DNA from: Halorubrum kocurii JCM 14978
Lineage (GTDB): Archaea; Halobacteriota; Halobacteria; Halobacteriales; Haloferacaceae
DNA: 64,000 nucleotides
Direction of reading: 5' to 3'
Assembly (NCBI RefSeq): GCF_000337355.1
Contig: NZ_AOJH01000037.1
Span: 1-64,000, forward strand
The translations under genes were made by a program, and so were the position numbers. The stretch's first letter is position 1, and each line of letters starts with the position of its first letter. A model generated the notes under the pieces. The model was not told the origin of the DNA and ran no database searches. It saw nothing but the letters and a program-made list of their open reading frames with translations. Below, one piece after another: positions 1-9,034 of this stretch.

Positions 1-803
1 ATGTAACCGTTGCTCATCCCAAAAAGATCAACCAGATCGCAGACACCGACAAGAAAACCGACCGCGTTGACGCCAAAGAACTCGCGCGGATGCTCCGGTT
101 GAATTCGGTGCCTGAAAGCTACGTTCCAACCGAGGAGGTAAGGGAAGCCCGCGCACTCGTGCGCGGGCGACAGACGTTGGTCGAAAACCGCACCAAGTAC
201 GCCAACAAGGTTCACGGACTCCTCTCCGATCACGGCATCACTGAAGACGTGAAACCACTGACCGTGACGGGACGAGAGTCCCTGCGGGGACTCTCGATCC
301 CGACACCGTTCGACGCGTTGCTTGAGTCGTACCTCGACCTGATCGAGTCGCTCACCGAAGAGATTCAGAAGCTCGATGAGACGATTGAACAGCGCGCTGG
401 GTCTCTGAAGGAGACCCAGCTGCTGATGACGATCCCCGGGGTGAGCTACTACACGGCGCTGACGATCTACGCGGAGTTAGGTGGGGTCGATCGATTTGAC
501 GGTGACAAGGAGGTCGTCAGTTACGTCGGATTGAACCCGGTGATCCGCGAGTCAGGCGACTCGCGGATCGAAGGGAGCATCTCGAAACGTGGATCAGGGC
601 GTGTACGATGGCTGCTCGTCCAAGCAGCAAACACCGCAGTTCATACGAGTAACGACGAGTATCTGAGTCGGTTTTACGACCGGTTAGCAAGCCGGAAGAA
701 CTCACAGAAAGCGATCGTGGCAGCAGCTCGGAAGATGCTGGTGTCGATCTACCACATGCTTGATCGGGGAGAAGCGTATGATCCACCGGGTGTGACCGCA
801 TAG
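1..803 (+). mobile_element. IS110-family transposase, 5' end outside window
   Basis: The reading frame is open from the left edge, so the N-terminus is missing; an internal Met at 90 is not the real start. The first visible residues contain the K-T-D-R-x-D-A signature of the DEDD/RuvC-like catalytic domain of IS110 transposases. The C-terminal half (about 421-700) has the typical transposase_20 region: I-P-G-V near 433-444, Y-V-G-L-N-P, and S-x-x-x-K-R-G-S-G, which holds the serine used by this family. IS110 elements move by a bridge-RNA-guided mechanism without long terminal inverted repeats, so the ends of this element cannot be set from the sequence. A strong hairpin follows the stop codon. 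The family call is secure; whether the element is complete cannot be judged. Confidence 0.9.
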
Positions 804-1342
804 ACGAGGGATCTGAGGGCCGCCGGACCGGCGGCCCTCAGTGGACGGCCGAGGCCCTCCGTGAGCGCCAGCTATCGCCAGACAGCGACCGCACCGCAGA
901 CACGTTCCGACCGCCTGCCGGTTGTGAGAACAGCAGATCCCCGGACGGCGTAATCATTTTGTCGCTAGACGTGGTTTGGTCGGCTAGCAGCGTTTCCATA
1001 GGTGAAATCCTCAGCAAGAGATACATTTCTCCCCGGTTCACATCAGTACAGGGGACGCAGGAATCTCTCAGTACAGGCGACCCACATACCGACACACAGT
1101 ACGGATCTACCTTCATTGTGTCAGGAGCCCTGTGCGAGATACAGAGAGTGTATCTTACACAGCTATCAAAACTGCTCAATTGAATCGCTCGAAATGAATG
1201 TATGACATGTCGAGCACCTGTTGTTCAAGGGATATACAGAACCCTTCAGCGTTCATTATATCATTATACAGAATAGTTTAGTAACGCTTCTGTCTTACAT
1301 ACACAGTATTAAGTGTAAAGGTACTAAGGATAATTATGAGTG
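804..1342. other. Non-coding stretch between IS and lipoprotein
   Basis: Apart from the hairpin at 813-841 I see no convincing gene. Small ORFs here on both strands have no recognisable motifs. Composition shifts from GC-rich to AT-rich around 1230-1340, in front of the next gene, which suggests a promoter region, but I cannot place a single TATA box. Confidence 0.5.
813..841. terminator. Perfect 14-bp hairpin after the transposase
   Basis: CTGAGGGCCGCCGG, a single A, then its exact reverse complement, ten bases past the transposase stop. It could be a transcription terminator or a structural element of the IS110 end. No U-tract follows, so a structural role in the IS end is at least as likely. 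Confidence 0.55.
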
Positions 1343-2494
1343 ATGGATAATGGTATCCCAATTACGAAACGTTCACTTCTGGTTAGTTCTGCTGCACTAA
1401 CTACAGCACTTGCCGGCTGTTCCGGTAACGAAAACGCAGACCAATCTGACACCTCCGGAGAGGAGGAAACACCAGAGGACGCGGAATCGTCTGAACCCTC
1501 CGAAGAAGAAGAGACATCAACGTCCGAGGATTCTACTCCGTCGCTGTCGGAGTTTGAATACCCAGAAGGAGCTACGCAAAATGGTATTGCCGGTAATCAG
1601 CTCTACAGTACTCACGAATCAACACTTACTGATGCCGGGTCATTAACACTTACTCGGGATCGAACTGATATCTTTGACGGGAATGAGTTCTCTGAGACAA
1701 CTTCAAATAAGTTTGATTCAAATAATATCTACAGAGAGGTTGAGCAAACAGACGGCACTGAGTACATTTGGGCACCAGATAGCGAATCGGTTTCGTACAT
1801 TCAGGTTGAGTCGGGATTCGACCAACGCTATCGGATCGATAACCAGCAACCAGACACGAATGAGGTAACCGGTCTCGGTCAATTCAGGCAGTATCTCACT
1901 GCGACAGAATGGGGCGAAGCCGAAGAGGTCGTCGAAGCAGCAGATGGCTTCGCTGTAACGTACACGTCCACCGGCGTCAGTAACCCAGAGCGTATCAATT
2001 TTGGCGGAGAGATAGACGAATACGAAGCCTCAACCGTCGTCACGGATTCCGGATTTGTGGCTGAGCTGAGTTTTGATCTGACCGTCACATTCGATGGGAC
2101 TACGCAGGAACAGCGCCTCACCTCACGTATTGAAAATGTTGGTGAGACAACAGTGTCAGAGCCCGATTGGGCCGACACAGCACGCGAGAATGGGCTTCAA
2201 TTCGACATCAGCCTGATTGAGGGAGGGTCGGCATTCGAAATGGAGCTCGTGAATGGTGGCGAGGTGCCCTCCGATACACGAATCAGACTGCGATCCGACC
2301 AAGGTGATGGAGGCAAACGAGTTCCGTCAGCGCTTTCGGTCGGTGATCAACTGTATCTTGGGTTGTCGGATACGAACGAGCTGTTGGTTGATACAGAACA
2401 AGTCCCAGACGGGGTAACCCAACTGAACGGTCGAACGACTGTCCGTATGCGATTATCGTCTCTCCTCCTCTTTGACCACGTAGAACGCCTCTAA
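1343..2494 (+). CDS. Haloarchaeal secreted lipoprotein, function unknown
   Basis: The protein starts with a short positively charged region containing K-R-S, a hydrophobic stretch and a lipobox L-A-G-C, so it should be exported and lipid-anchored at the cysteine near residue 25. A Ser/Glu/Asp/Thr-rich linker (about residues 28-70) follows, as in many haloarchaeal lipoproteins that stand off the membrane. The remaining 300 residues look like an all-beta extracellular domain with no catalytic motif I recognise. It resembles haloarchaeal DUF7537-type lipoproteins, but I hold that family name only tentatively. A GTG lies directly before the chosen ATG (1340), so the start may be one codon earlier. 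It is a single gene, not obviously in an operon. Confidence 0.8.
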   Translation: MDNGIPITKRSLLVSSAALTTALAGCSGNENADQSDTSGEEETPEDAESSEPSEEEETSTSEDSTPSLSEFEYPEGATQNGIAGNQLYSTHESTLTDAGSLTLTRDRTDIFDGNEFSETTSNKFDSNNIYREVEQTDGTEYIWAPDSESVSYIQVESGFDQRYRIDNQQPDTNEVTGLGQFRQYLTATEWGEAEEVVEAADGFAVTYTSTGVSNPERINFGGEIDEYEASTVVTDSGFVAELSFDLTVTFDGTTQEQRLTSRIENVGETTVSEPDWADTARENGLQFDISLIEGGSAFEMELVNGGEVPSDTRIRLRSDQGDGGKRVPSALSVGDQLYLGLSDTNELLVDTEQVPDGVTQLNGRTTVRMRLSSLLLFDHVERL

Positions 2495-3018
2495 CCACTC
2501 GATATACTCTTTTTTTGCGACACCCTTAGGAGCCAGTCACTCAACAAAAGGCGATAGGTGCTTCTTCTATACTGAGCGAGCGGTCTCTGCTAAAGATTGG
2601 CCTCGGTTCGCACCGCATTAGCGCCCTACATTCAGCACGTCCACAAAAACATATCACTGTCTCAAGCAGCATTGAGTGGATTGTTTGAATCAGACTCGAA
2701 AACGGCAGCCGATACCTCTGAGAGCACACGACACAAGGCTCCAAATATCGGATCAGACACTGATCGAAGCCGGTGACACCGCTGAGCGGATTCTCAGAAG
2801 TGCATCTCTCGACGAGGGAGGTCTCAGAACAGCTCACCACGTCGCATTCGAGAATCCGACGGAGGAGAGCCATCACGGAATCATTACAATATCAACGAAC
2901 AAGCGAGGTAGATTGAAGAGAGTCGACGTGAAGAGTAAGTACTCCTCAGCGACCGGCTGTTTCAGATCATCTCGTATTTGAACTATCGGATTTGACAGAG
3001 CCGAATTTCCGGGGCCTC

Positions 3019-3062
3019 ATTAACCAACAAATTCGAAATGTGCCGAGAGATTGTTGGTTAAT
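3019..3062. repeat. Perfect 12-bp inverted repeat
   Basis: ATTAACCAACAA is followed after 20 bases by its exact reverse complement TTGTTGGTTAAT. It sits about 90 bases upstream of the DUF7342-like regulator start. It could be an operator for that regulator, a hairpin, or the footprint of a small mobile element; the sequence does not decide. Confidence 0.6.
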
Positions 3063-3120
3063 ACAGTTGATGATAGCACCACGCATTTCGCGTCTGATGA
3101 TCAATATACTACTTCACAGA

Positions 3121-3130
3121 TTATTATACT
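3121..3130 (+). promoter_or_regulatory. TATA-like box for the DUF7342-like gene
   Basis: TTATTATACT lies 24-33 bases upstream of the ATG at 3154. That is the distance expected if the transcript starts at or next to the start codon (leaderless), as is common in haloarchaea. This is why 3154 is preferred over the earlier in-frame start at 2992. Confidence 0.45.
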
Positions 3131-3153
3131 GTTCTCCCGTTATTTGCTATACG

Positions 3154-3765
3154 ATGCTCGAGGATATGTCCCCACTTCATCGAATACGCCCGGATGGCGG
3201 TACCGAACACCGTGATGTGAACGATGTCGTCGAAGACGAATGGATTGAGGAGACAACGGCGTTCGAACGAGTATACGAGATTATCCGCCGTGCCTACGAA
3301 CCGACGTCAGCTGCGAAAATCGCCGATCGTGCCCGTGTCTCGGCGACCACGGCGCGAAAGCACCTGCGAACACTCGAAAACGCCGGCGAGGTGACGACGT
3401 CGCAGGACGGCCAGACGACGCAGTACCGACGGTCGGAAACGGCCATTGTCACCGAACACGCACAGTCGCTCCTCGCGGAACAGACGCTGGGAGAGATCGC
3501 ATCCGGAATCGCGGATAAGAAGGCACAGATACAGGCGTGGCGCGAGGAACATGATGTCGATTCACCCGAGGAATTCGCCCGTGAGTTGACTGTCGACGAC
3601 GCCGACAGCAACCACGGTGCGCTCCTCACAGAGTGGCAAACGACACGACGCAACCTCGCGCTTGCCCAAGCCGCACTCGCTATCGGTGAGGCGATTCATA
3701 CTGGTCACCTTACCGGCACAGACACAGATGACGATGGCAATGGCGATCCATCCGTCGTCGTATGA
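3154..3765 (+). CDS. Winged-helix regulator, DUF7342-like
   Basis: About 203 residues. The central part (roughly residues 48-100) is a helix-turn-helix with a wing: A-A-K-I-A-D-R-A-R-V-S for the first helices, then T-T-A-R-K-H-L-R-T-L-E-N-A-G as recognition helix, and a wing ending in T-T-Q-Y-R-R. An alpha-helical region follows. This pattern matches the haloarchaeal DUF7342 family, which usually occurs as the first gene of a two-gene unit. Here the stop overlaps the start of the partner gene at 3762 by four bases (ATGA), so the two are translationally coupled. The pairing suggests a toxin-antitoxin-like or autoregulated unit (inference). An ATG at 3166 is an alternative start. Confidence 0.75.
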   Translation: MLEDMSPLHRIRPDGGTEHRDVNDVVEDEWIEETTAFERVYEIIRRAYEPTSAAKIADRARVSATTARKHLRTLENAGEVTTSQDGQTTQYRRSETAIVTEHAQSLLAEQTLGEIASGIADKKAQIQAWREEHDVDSPEEFARELTVDDADSNHGALLTEWQTTRRNLALAQAALAIGEAIHTGHLTGTDTDDDGNGDPSVVV

Positions 3766-3938
3766 CCGACGACGAACGTTCTCAACAACGCCAGTCGAAT
3801 GAGCAATCCGAGGTGTTCGGCCCTATCGACGCCGGAGCGTTGCGCGAGATTCGAGACCTGTTTGTCGAACAGGAGCCGCTGGTCCAAACGGCGTCACTAG
3901 ACGATCCGCTGAATCCACAGACGCTTTCGATCGATTGA
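3762..3938 (+). pseudogene. Truncated partner of the DUF7342-like gene
   Basis: A 58-codon ORF coupled to the upstream regulator through an ATGA overlap. The visible part (F-G-P-I-D-A-G-A-L-R-E-I-R near residues 19-31, then D-D-P-L-N-P) matches my memory of the N-terminal part of a haloarchaeal family normally about 130 residues long, which ends in a H-F-H-P-P-P motif. The gene at the right edge of this window (63825-64000) shows that ending. Here the rest is absent in all frames and the convergent ATPase gene begins its 3' end 63 bases later, so the gene seems to have lost its C-terminal half. If it is a toxin or antitoxin it is probably inactive. Family assignment is from memory, not from a search. 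Confidence 0.55.
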
Positions 3939-4001
3939 CGATGTAGCTTTGGTGACACATCCCGACCTGGCAGTGGCCAATCTGTGAGGGTGACGAATTG
4001 C

Positions 4002-5393
4002 TCACCCGCCGAGTGCGGCGACGACGTCGTCAATCGTGTAGAGGCGTATCTCGTCGCGTTCGGCAGCGACTTCGTGAACGCTGTCGGTAAAGCCGCTCCG
4101 GGAGAACAACGCGTATTCGACGGTTCGCGTGCCAGCGCCTGCCGGCTGCCACCGGAGTTCCTCAACATGCGTCTCTAGTGACGCCAATGCGCTGTAGTCG
4201 AGCGGTGATTCCTGATACTTGCACTCGCCGACGACGAGCGTGTCTTCGTCAGTGAGTCCGACGACGTCGATCTCGTGGTCCTGGTACCACCACTGCCCGA
4301 CATCGACGATCGGCGTCTCGCCGTACAGCGTCCACAGGGCCTCACAACACAGTTGCTCGAAGGCCGGCGCAACGAAATCGGCCAACTCCGGTTCGACGAG
4401 TCGTTCGTAGGCTTCGTCGCCGAACTGGTCATAGCGGTCCGCACTCCCGTACAAGAATCGGAACCAGAACCGGAAGAGCGGGTCACGCAGCCGATACTGG
4501 CTTCGCTTGGATCGTTCGGGCTTCTCAGTCACCGGCACGTGCCGTTCGATGAGCCGAAGCCGCGAGAGCCGGTCCAAATACGTCGATAGCTGATTGTAGT
4601 CGATACCCGTCACACCGGCAATCTCGTTGCGGCCGGTTGCCCCGCCGGCGATCGCTTCGAGGATCGAGAAGTAGCGCGTCGGCTCAGTCAGTTCCATGCG
4701 GAGGACGTACTCCGGCTCGTTGCGGAGGGACCCGTGACGAGTCAGCACCGTCTGCTGAACGTTCTCCCCGAGCGACCGGTCAGCGTCGAGTTCCTCAAGG
4801 TAGTAGGGGACGCCACCGAACACGCTCCACGCACGGACGGCCTCATCCGCTGTCGCATCAGCTGGCAGGAACTCCCTTGCGGCGTCGAACGAGAGTTCAC
4901 GGATGTCGAGTGTGAGGGATGTCCGCCCGTACAGCGGACTATCCCCGAGTAGCGTCGCTTCCTCCATCATGCTGATCGACGACCCGACCAGCACGAACGT
5001 CGTCTCCGACTCATCGAACTCGTGGTCGAACAACGCTTGTAACACCGACGGGAGGCTCTCGTCCTGTTCGATCAAGTAGGGAAATTCATCGAGGACAACG
5101 ATCGCATTCTGGTCGCCCAGATACCGGAACAGCCGCTCCCAATCGGGACGAATGTCCTCGATACCGGGAACCGTGTCAGCTGCAGCTTCGACGAACTGCT
5201 CTCGTTGGAGTTCCCGCGTCTTCTGTCGCGCCTGATAGAAAACAGCGTTCTCTCGTCCCTCAAGCGCCTTCTTGACGAGTCTCGTCTTTCCCAGTCGTCG
5301 CCGTCCGTACACGACAGCGAGCTCCGCGTTCTCTGAGTCAAACAGGCTATGAAGCCGATTCAACTCCTCCGAGCGATTCACGAAGCCAGTCAT
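4002..5393 (-). CDS. Archaeal ATPase with DUF234 nuclease-like C-terminus
   Basis: 463 residues. The N-terminal P-loop ATPase has Walker A G-R-R-R-L-G-K-T at residues 30-37 and Walker B V-V-L-D-E-F around D102-E103. A winged-helix segment follows (about 245-285, with G-R-N-E-I-A). The C-terminal domain carries D-x-V-G-L and G-E-C-K-Y, the pattern of a PD-(D/E)XK-like nuclease fold, as in DUF234 of the MJ-type archaeal ATPases. These proteins are widespread in archaea, often in mobile regions, and their substrate is unknown. The gene is convergent with the DUF7342 pair and stands alone. Family call is strong; cellular role is open. Confidence 0.85.
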   Translation of the reverse strand: MTGFVNRSEELNRLHSLFDSENAELAVVYGRRRLGKTRLVKKALEGRENAVFYQARQKTRELQREQFVEAAADTVPGIEDIRPDWERLFRYLGDQNAIVVLDEFPYLIEQDESLPSVLQALFDHEFDESETTFVLVGSSISMMEEATLLGDSPLYGRTSLTLDIRELSFDAAREFLPADATADEAVRAWSVFGGVPYYLEELDADRSLGENVQQTVLTRHGSLRNEPEYVLRMELTEPTRYFSILEAIAGGATGRNEIAGVTGIDYNQLSTYLDRLSRLRLIERHVPVTEKPERSKRSQYRLRDPLFRFWFRFLYGSADRYDQFGDEAYERLVEPELADFVAPAFEQLCCEALWTLYGETPIVDVGQWWYQDHEIDVVGLTDEDTLVVGECKYQESPLDYSALASLETHVEELRWQPAGAGTRTVEYALFSRSGFTDSVHEVAAERDEIRLYTIDDVVAALGG

Positions 5394-5565
5394 ACTGCGG
5401 TGTTAGTGGGTGTAGAATAAAAATATTCTGTATAATCATATTTTAGAGTATCATATTTAGAGATATCATATTATGTAGTAGCAAGAGGCAACCGTTGAAT
5501 GTATCTTGATCTCAGTTGAGGCCCCGTCACTCCGCTACCTGAAATAAAAATGTGTTCGCCGTGTG

Positions 5566-6063
5566 TTACTGGCGGGAGTCGTCAGGTTCCCACGGTGGGA
5601 AGTGCTTGTCGGGGTCAATGTCGGCACAGTTCCTGCAGAGTGGACTTGGTCCATCGTCTGGTTCAACCCACATCCCGCCGAGTGCCTGGTTACATTCAGC
5701 GCATCCCTCGGGGAGATCTGGGAACCGGTACGCGTCAATCAGCTCGTAAATCCATATCGCGTCAGCGACCTTCTCCCGAGCTCGACGGCAGGTTTGACGG
5801 TATTCAGACAGGCTCTCGAACCCCTGTCCTTGAACCATGTCTTCAGCCAGTTCCTCATTTGACACCGATGCGAATGTCCCGAGGCATCCCTGCACGAACG
5901 CGAATGCTTCCTGTTCGCTGAGGTGTGTCGTGTCTTCGAGTGCAGCGTTAAGCTCGCCTTCGTTGCGGTGAGCCTGGTTACTGAACGCTTCTTCGATCGT
6001 TTTCTCGTTACCGTATCGTTGCGAGTCGGTCCGGAATTTCTCGCTAATGTTCTCGTCTGTCAT
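5566..6063 (-). CDS. Small zinc-finger protein, unknown
   Basis: 165 residues from the ATG at 6063. An in-frame start 60 bases upstream would add an unlikely Ser/Ala-rich leader, so 6063 is preferred. The N-terminal two thirds are acidic and helical without recognisable motifs. Near the C-terminus a C-x-x-C (C-A-E-C) and a second C-x-x-C (C-R-N-C), about 22 residues apart, form a likely zinc ribbon. The end, H-F-P-P-W-E-P-D-D, is short and charged. No neighbour gives a clue: it lies between two unrelated convergent/divergent genes. Confidence 0.55.
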   Translation of the reverse strand: MTDENISEKFRTDSQRYGNEKTIEEAFSNQAHRNEGELNAALEDTTHLSEQEAFAFVQGCLGTFASVSNEELAEDMVQGQGFESLSEYRQTCRRAREKVADAIWIYELIDAYRFPDLPEGCAECNQALGGMWVEPDDGPSPLCRNCADIDPDKHFPPWEPDDSRQ

Positions 6064-6516
6064 GGTGAATTTCGTAGCCGTAGCTACTCCGTCCGCTGAC
6101 GAGGAAGCCGGACTCTCCCTCAAAGTACTACGGATGCAGGGATTGGGGCATCCTAGAGATTCTTGAGATGTCCGGTGTTAGTCTTTCAACTGTGGCTCAA
6201 CGGGCTGGGTATATATGCTTTCTTGCGAGTGACATTTTTAATATTCACTTTTCTTGGAGACGTATTTTTAGGCGTAATATAGCAACAGCAGTTCGCTGAA
6301 GGGGGCCTATTCTTCAGATTTGGGGGAGAAATTAACAAGTCACCAAGTGGGGGTCGCCCGCAGCACTACGACGAGTTGTTGTATTCGTCCGTTTCCCAGA
6401 TGCTCATCTCGTCGATGCTATCCGTCGCATTTTGATCGACGATGGCACTCACAAGTGTGGGTGTACAGACTCGTGAAGACTGTTTACTCCCGTCTCACGC
6501 GAGGCCGCGCACCATG
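6064..6516. other. Intergenic stretch, partly AT-rich
   Basis: Holds no gene I can support. Positions 6180-6310 are AT-rich and include a TATATA-like string near 6211, which could serve as a promoter, but no gene start is suitably placed for it. ORFs at 6320-6730 and 6442-6630 on the plus strand overlap xseB and look like shadows. Confidence 0.4.
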
Positions 6517-6735
6517 CTACTCCGTCGTCTCCTCATCAAGTTCGTCGCCAGCAATCTCGATAATGTCTCCGTCACCAACATCGAGCGCATCTCGGAGCAT
6601 CGCAAGTTTCTCATCCGCCTCTTCGCGTAGCTCTTTGGCCGTCTCTAGTCCGACTTCACCGTCTTCAAGCGTTTCAGCAATCTCTTCGAGGCGTTCAATT
6701 GTCCCGCCAATATCGATGTCGTCGTGCTGACTCAT
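6517..6735 (-). CDS. xseB: Exonuclease VII small subunit
   Basis: 72 residues, the usual XseB size. It is a helical hairpin with the family pattern of a first helix (I-E-R-L-E-E-I-A-E-T-L-E-D-G-E-V-G-L-E) followed by E-L-R-E-E-A-D-E-K-L, and an acidic tail typical of halophiles. Exonuclease VII degrades single-stranded DNA from both ends to short oligonucleotides; the small subunit binds the coiled-coil arm of XseA. The gene lies 33 bases downstream of xseA on the same strand, so they form an operon. Confidence 0.9.
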   Translation of the reverse strand: MSQHDDIDIGGTIERLEEIAETLEDGEVGLETAKELREEADEKLAMLRDALDVGDGDIIEIAGDELDEETTE

Positions 6736-6768
6736 AACTGGGTGATTGCCGCCCAGCCTTTTGAACCC

Positions 6769-8142
6769 TCAGAGAACACGCACGGCGAGTGCCAGCAGCG
6801 TAAGCCCCAGCACGACAAGCAACACAATGACCGCAACCCGGAGTCGTCGAGCCTCTCGCCGACTCGCTTCCACGCGGGCGTCGGTTTCGATCTCGCGGTA
6901 CCCATCCTCGATTCGCACTTCGAGCGCCTCAAGCTCACGGTCAACGCGTGTCGGATACGCCGTGTCGATCCGCGATTCAAGCCCTCCTACTCGACGCTGC
7001 GCGGCCCGAACAGTCACCGCATCCGTCTCCACAGCATGTTCGAGGGCCTGGTACGCGTCATTCAGCTGGGTTTCGATCGCAGTCAGCCGCGACGTGACGA
7101 GCGCCTCGTACGCGACCGTGATCCGGTGTTCAAGATCAGCGGTGCGTTGCCGTGTCGCCTCCCGAGCCTGCGCTCGTTGTTGAAGCGTTTGGAGCCCGGC
7201 GTCAAGCCGTTGGGTGAGTGTCGCCACACGGTCGGTGACGACCGAGGTGTAGGCACGATCCACTCGGTGTTCAATATCGGCGACGCGCTGGCGAACTGAA
7301 GCGAGGTCCGGTTCGACCGCCACACCAGCGTCGGTTGGCGTCATCGACCGGTGATCCGCTACCGCCTCCGCAAGTGTCTCGTCATCTTCGTGCCCAACCG
7401 CAACGACCGTCGGTGTCGCACAATCAGCGATCGCCCGAACGACGGGTTCCTCGTTGAAACACCACAGATCTGCGTCAGCGCCCCCGCCACGCGTCACGAC
7501 AATCACATCGATTGCCGAGTCCTGCTCTAGTCGTCGCACCGCCGTAACGAGTGAGGCGATTGCGGCCTCGCCTTGGACTGTCGCGCCACAGACTGTAATC
7601 GGGACCCCCGGATTCCGGGCCCGGACTGCTTCCTCGAAGTCACGGCGAGCGGACCCAGCTAGCGATGTCACAACCCCGATGTGACGTGGGTACTCTGGCA
7701 GTGGTTGCTTCGCGGTCTCATCAAGTAACCCATCTTCTGCGAGCTCGGCCCGAAGCGCGGCGAGACCCTCTGATCGGTCTGACTCACCGACCGGCCAGAA
7801 GTTCTTCACCGCAAGCTGGGTGCGACCATCATCGTGATAGAAATCAACGGTTGCGCGAACAATCGTTTCAGTTCCCTCCTCCAACTCATGGGCCATCGCC
7901 TCCCGCTGGTGGGCCCACATGATACACGAAATGGTGGCGTCATCGTCTAAATCGCGTAAATCGAAGAACGTCCCGAAGTCATACCGGTTAATGTCTGAAA
8001 CCTCACCGACGACGTATGACGGAAGCCGATCCTGCGCCGCATCCAACACAGATCCAATCTCCGCGTTGAGCTGTCCAACGGACCATACATTCCCCTCCGG
8101 AACCGATGGACCCTCTGGGCGCGGATCGTGCGTATCGGCCAT
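6769..8142 (-). CDS. xseA: Exonuclease VII large subunit with C-terminal membrane helix
   Basis: About 457 residues from the ATG at 8142 (an in-frame start at 8166 adds eight residues). The N-terminal OB-fold (W-S-V-G-Q-L-N through N-F-W-P-V-G) binds single-stranded DNA. The catalytic domain has the family signatures V-V-T-R-G-G-G (about residue 215) and G-H-E-D-D-E-T followed by A-D-H-R-S-M-T-P-T-D-A. A long coiled-coil arm follows. Unusually, the last 25 or so residues form one strongly hydrophobic segment (V-A-V-I-V-L-L-V-V-L-G and on), which looks like a transmembrane anchor, so the enzyme may be membrane-bound. It is the first gene of an operon with xseB. Confidence 0.9.
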   Translation of the reverse strand: MADTHDPRPEGPSVPEGNVWSVGQLNAEIGSVLDAAQDRLPSYVVGEVSDINRYDFGTFFDLRDLDDDATISCIMWAHQREAMAHELEEGTETIVRATVDFYHDDGRTQLAVKNFWPVGESDRSEGLAALRAELAEDGLLDETAKQPLPEYPRHIGVVTSLAGSARRDFEEAVRARNPGVPITVCGATVQGEAAIASLVTAVRRLEQDSAIDVIVVTRGGGADADLWCFNEEPVVRAIADCATPTVVAVGHEDDETLAEAVADHRSMTPTDAGVAVEPDLASVRQRVADIEHRVDRAYTSVVTDRVATLTQRLDAGLQTLQQRAQAREATRQRTADLEHRITVAYEALVTSRLTAIETQLNDAYQALEHAVETDAVTVRAAQRRVGGLESRIDTAYPTRVDRELEALEVRIEDGYREIETDARVEASRREARRLRVAVIVLLVVLGLTLLALAVRVL

Positions 8143-8412
8143 CTGGTCTGCGGTTTCATCTCTCACGGCTTGAGTCTGGCTCTCTTCCGCAGATATCTCC
8201 TAGCAGTAGAGTTGCGCGTTCGCTGATGTAGGCAACTTAGAATTGCCCAGGTCTGTTGGTGTTTCCGGTGTTGGTAAGAACCGTTTGCTGAATATAGAGT
8301 ATGTCATTAGAACGGGAACTAAGATATTTCCCATCTAAATCTTGAACCAGCCGATAGAACGTGCCTGCCAAACTATTGGTAGCTGGCTGGCGAGAGTCAA
8401 CTGAACATGGTT

Positions 8413-8670
8413 TCAGATATCACGCGAAATAAGTGAACTCTTGACTTCATCTAATGGAATTCTGACATAGTCCTCACTATCCTCGTGTGTCTCAATCAGC
8501 TCGTCCACACTCATGGATGTATCTTCTTTTGAGAATGACTCAGATGAAGGGGGGAGACGCACCAAATCTTCTGACACATTCTCCCCAAAAATAACTAAAA
8601 TTTCGTCTTGAAAATCATCTGCCACTCGTCTAAATGCCGCTTCGCCATATCTTGTAACTTCGTTACTCAT
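8413..8670 (-). CDS. Unknown small acidic protein, third gene of operon
   Basis: 85 residues starting at the ATG at 8670, which overlaps the stop of the upstream gene by eight bases; an ATG at 8676 is equally possible. Not recognised. The segment A-A-F-R-R-V-A-D-D-F-Q-D-E-I-L-V-I-F-G-E resembles A-F-K-S-E-K-D-I-V-V-V-F-Q-E in the gene just upstream, so the two may be distant paralogues sharing a short beta-rich domain. The region is clearly lower in GC than the xse genes, a sign of possible transfer. Confidence 0.55.
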   Translation of the reverse strand: MSNEVTRYGEAAFRRVADDFQDEILVIFGENVSEDLVRLPPSSESFSKEDTSMSVDELIETHEDSEDYVRIPLDEVKSSLISRDI

Positions 8671-9034
8671 TTTCATACAAAACGTCTGAATCCGCCATGA
8701 ACGTGTTTCCAAGTTCATCTAGTGACCGTGACAGTGCTATGTTCTCTATTTTGTATTCACTAAGAACGGAATATATTGATTCATTTTCGAGCCTCTGAAT
8801 AATCTCGTCAGTAGTCTGTTCAGGATCCTCCATTACCCACATACCTGACGGACTGGTAGCCGTATACCGGAACATGTCCCAAGATGCCTCCTCCTGAAAT
8901 ACAACTACAATATCTTTCTCCGATTTAAAAGCCTGCTTCGCATACTCTTTGATATAATCTACGGGTAACCTAGCAACCTCGTCCGAATACTCATCACGAT
9001 CAACCACAGGGAATTCAGGGTTATCCTCTTTCAT
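8663..9034 (-). CDS. Unknown acidic protein, second gene of operon
   Basis: 123 residues starting at the ATG at 9034, whose ATGA overlaps the stop of the preceding gene. The middle region (A-K-Q-A-F-K-S-E-K-D-I-V-V-V-F-Q-E-E) resembles part of the next gene in the operon. No signal peptide, membrane segment or catalytic motif is visible. Tight coupling of the three genes suggests a small complex, but the function is unknown. Confidence 0.6.
   Translation of the reverse strand: MKEDNPEFPVVDRDEYSDEVARLPVDYIKEYAKQAFKSEKDIVVVFQEEASWDMFRYTATSPSGMWVMEDPEQTTDEIIQRLENESIYSVLSEYKIENIALSRSLDELGNTFMADSDVLYENE

Larger units (their letters stand above)
2495..3153. other. Gene-poor stretch with short doubtful ORFs
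   Basis: ORFs of about 100 codons overlap here on both strands (plus 2676-2981, minus 2541-2876). Neither shows a recognisable domain or start signal, so I do not call them genes. The stretch could be a decayed gene. It ends in AT-rich sequence that holds an inverted repeat (3019-3062) and a TATA-like box (3121-3130). Confidence 0.4.

Noticed and set aside
2541-2981. Two overlapping ORFs of about 100 codons
   Set aside because: Opposite strands, no motif, no start signal and no sign of which one is coding.
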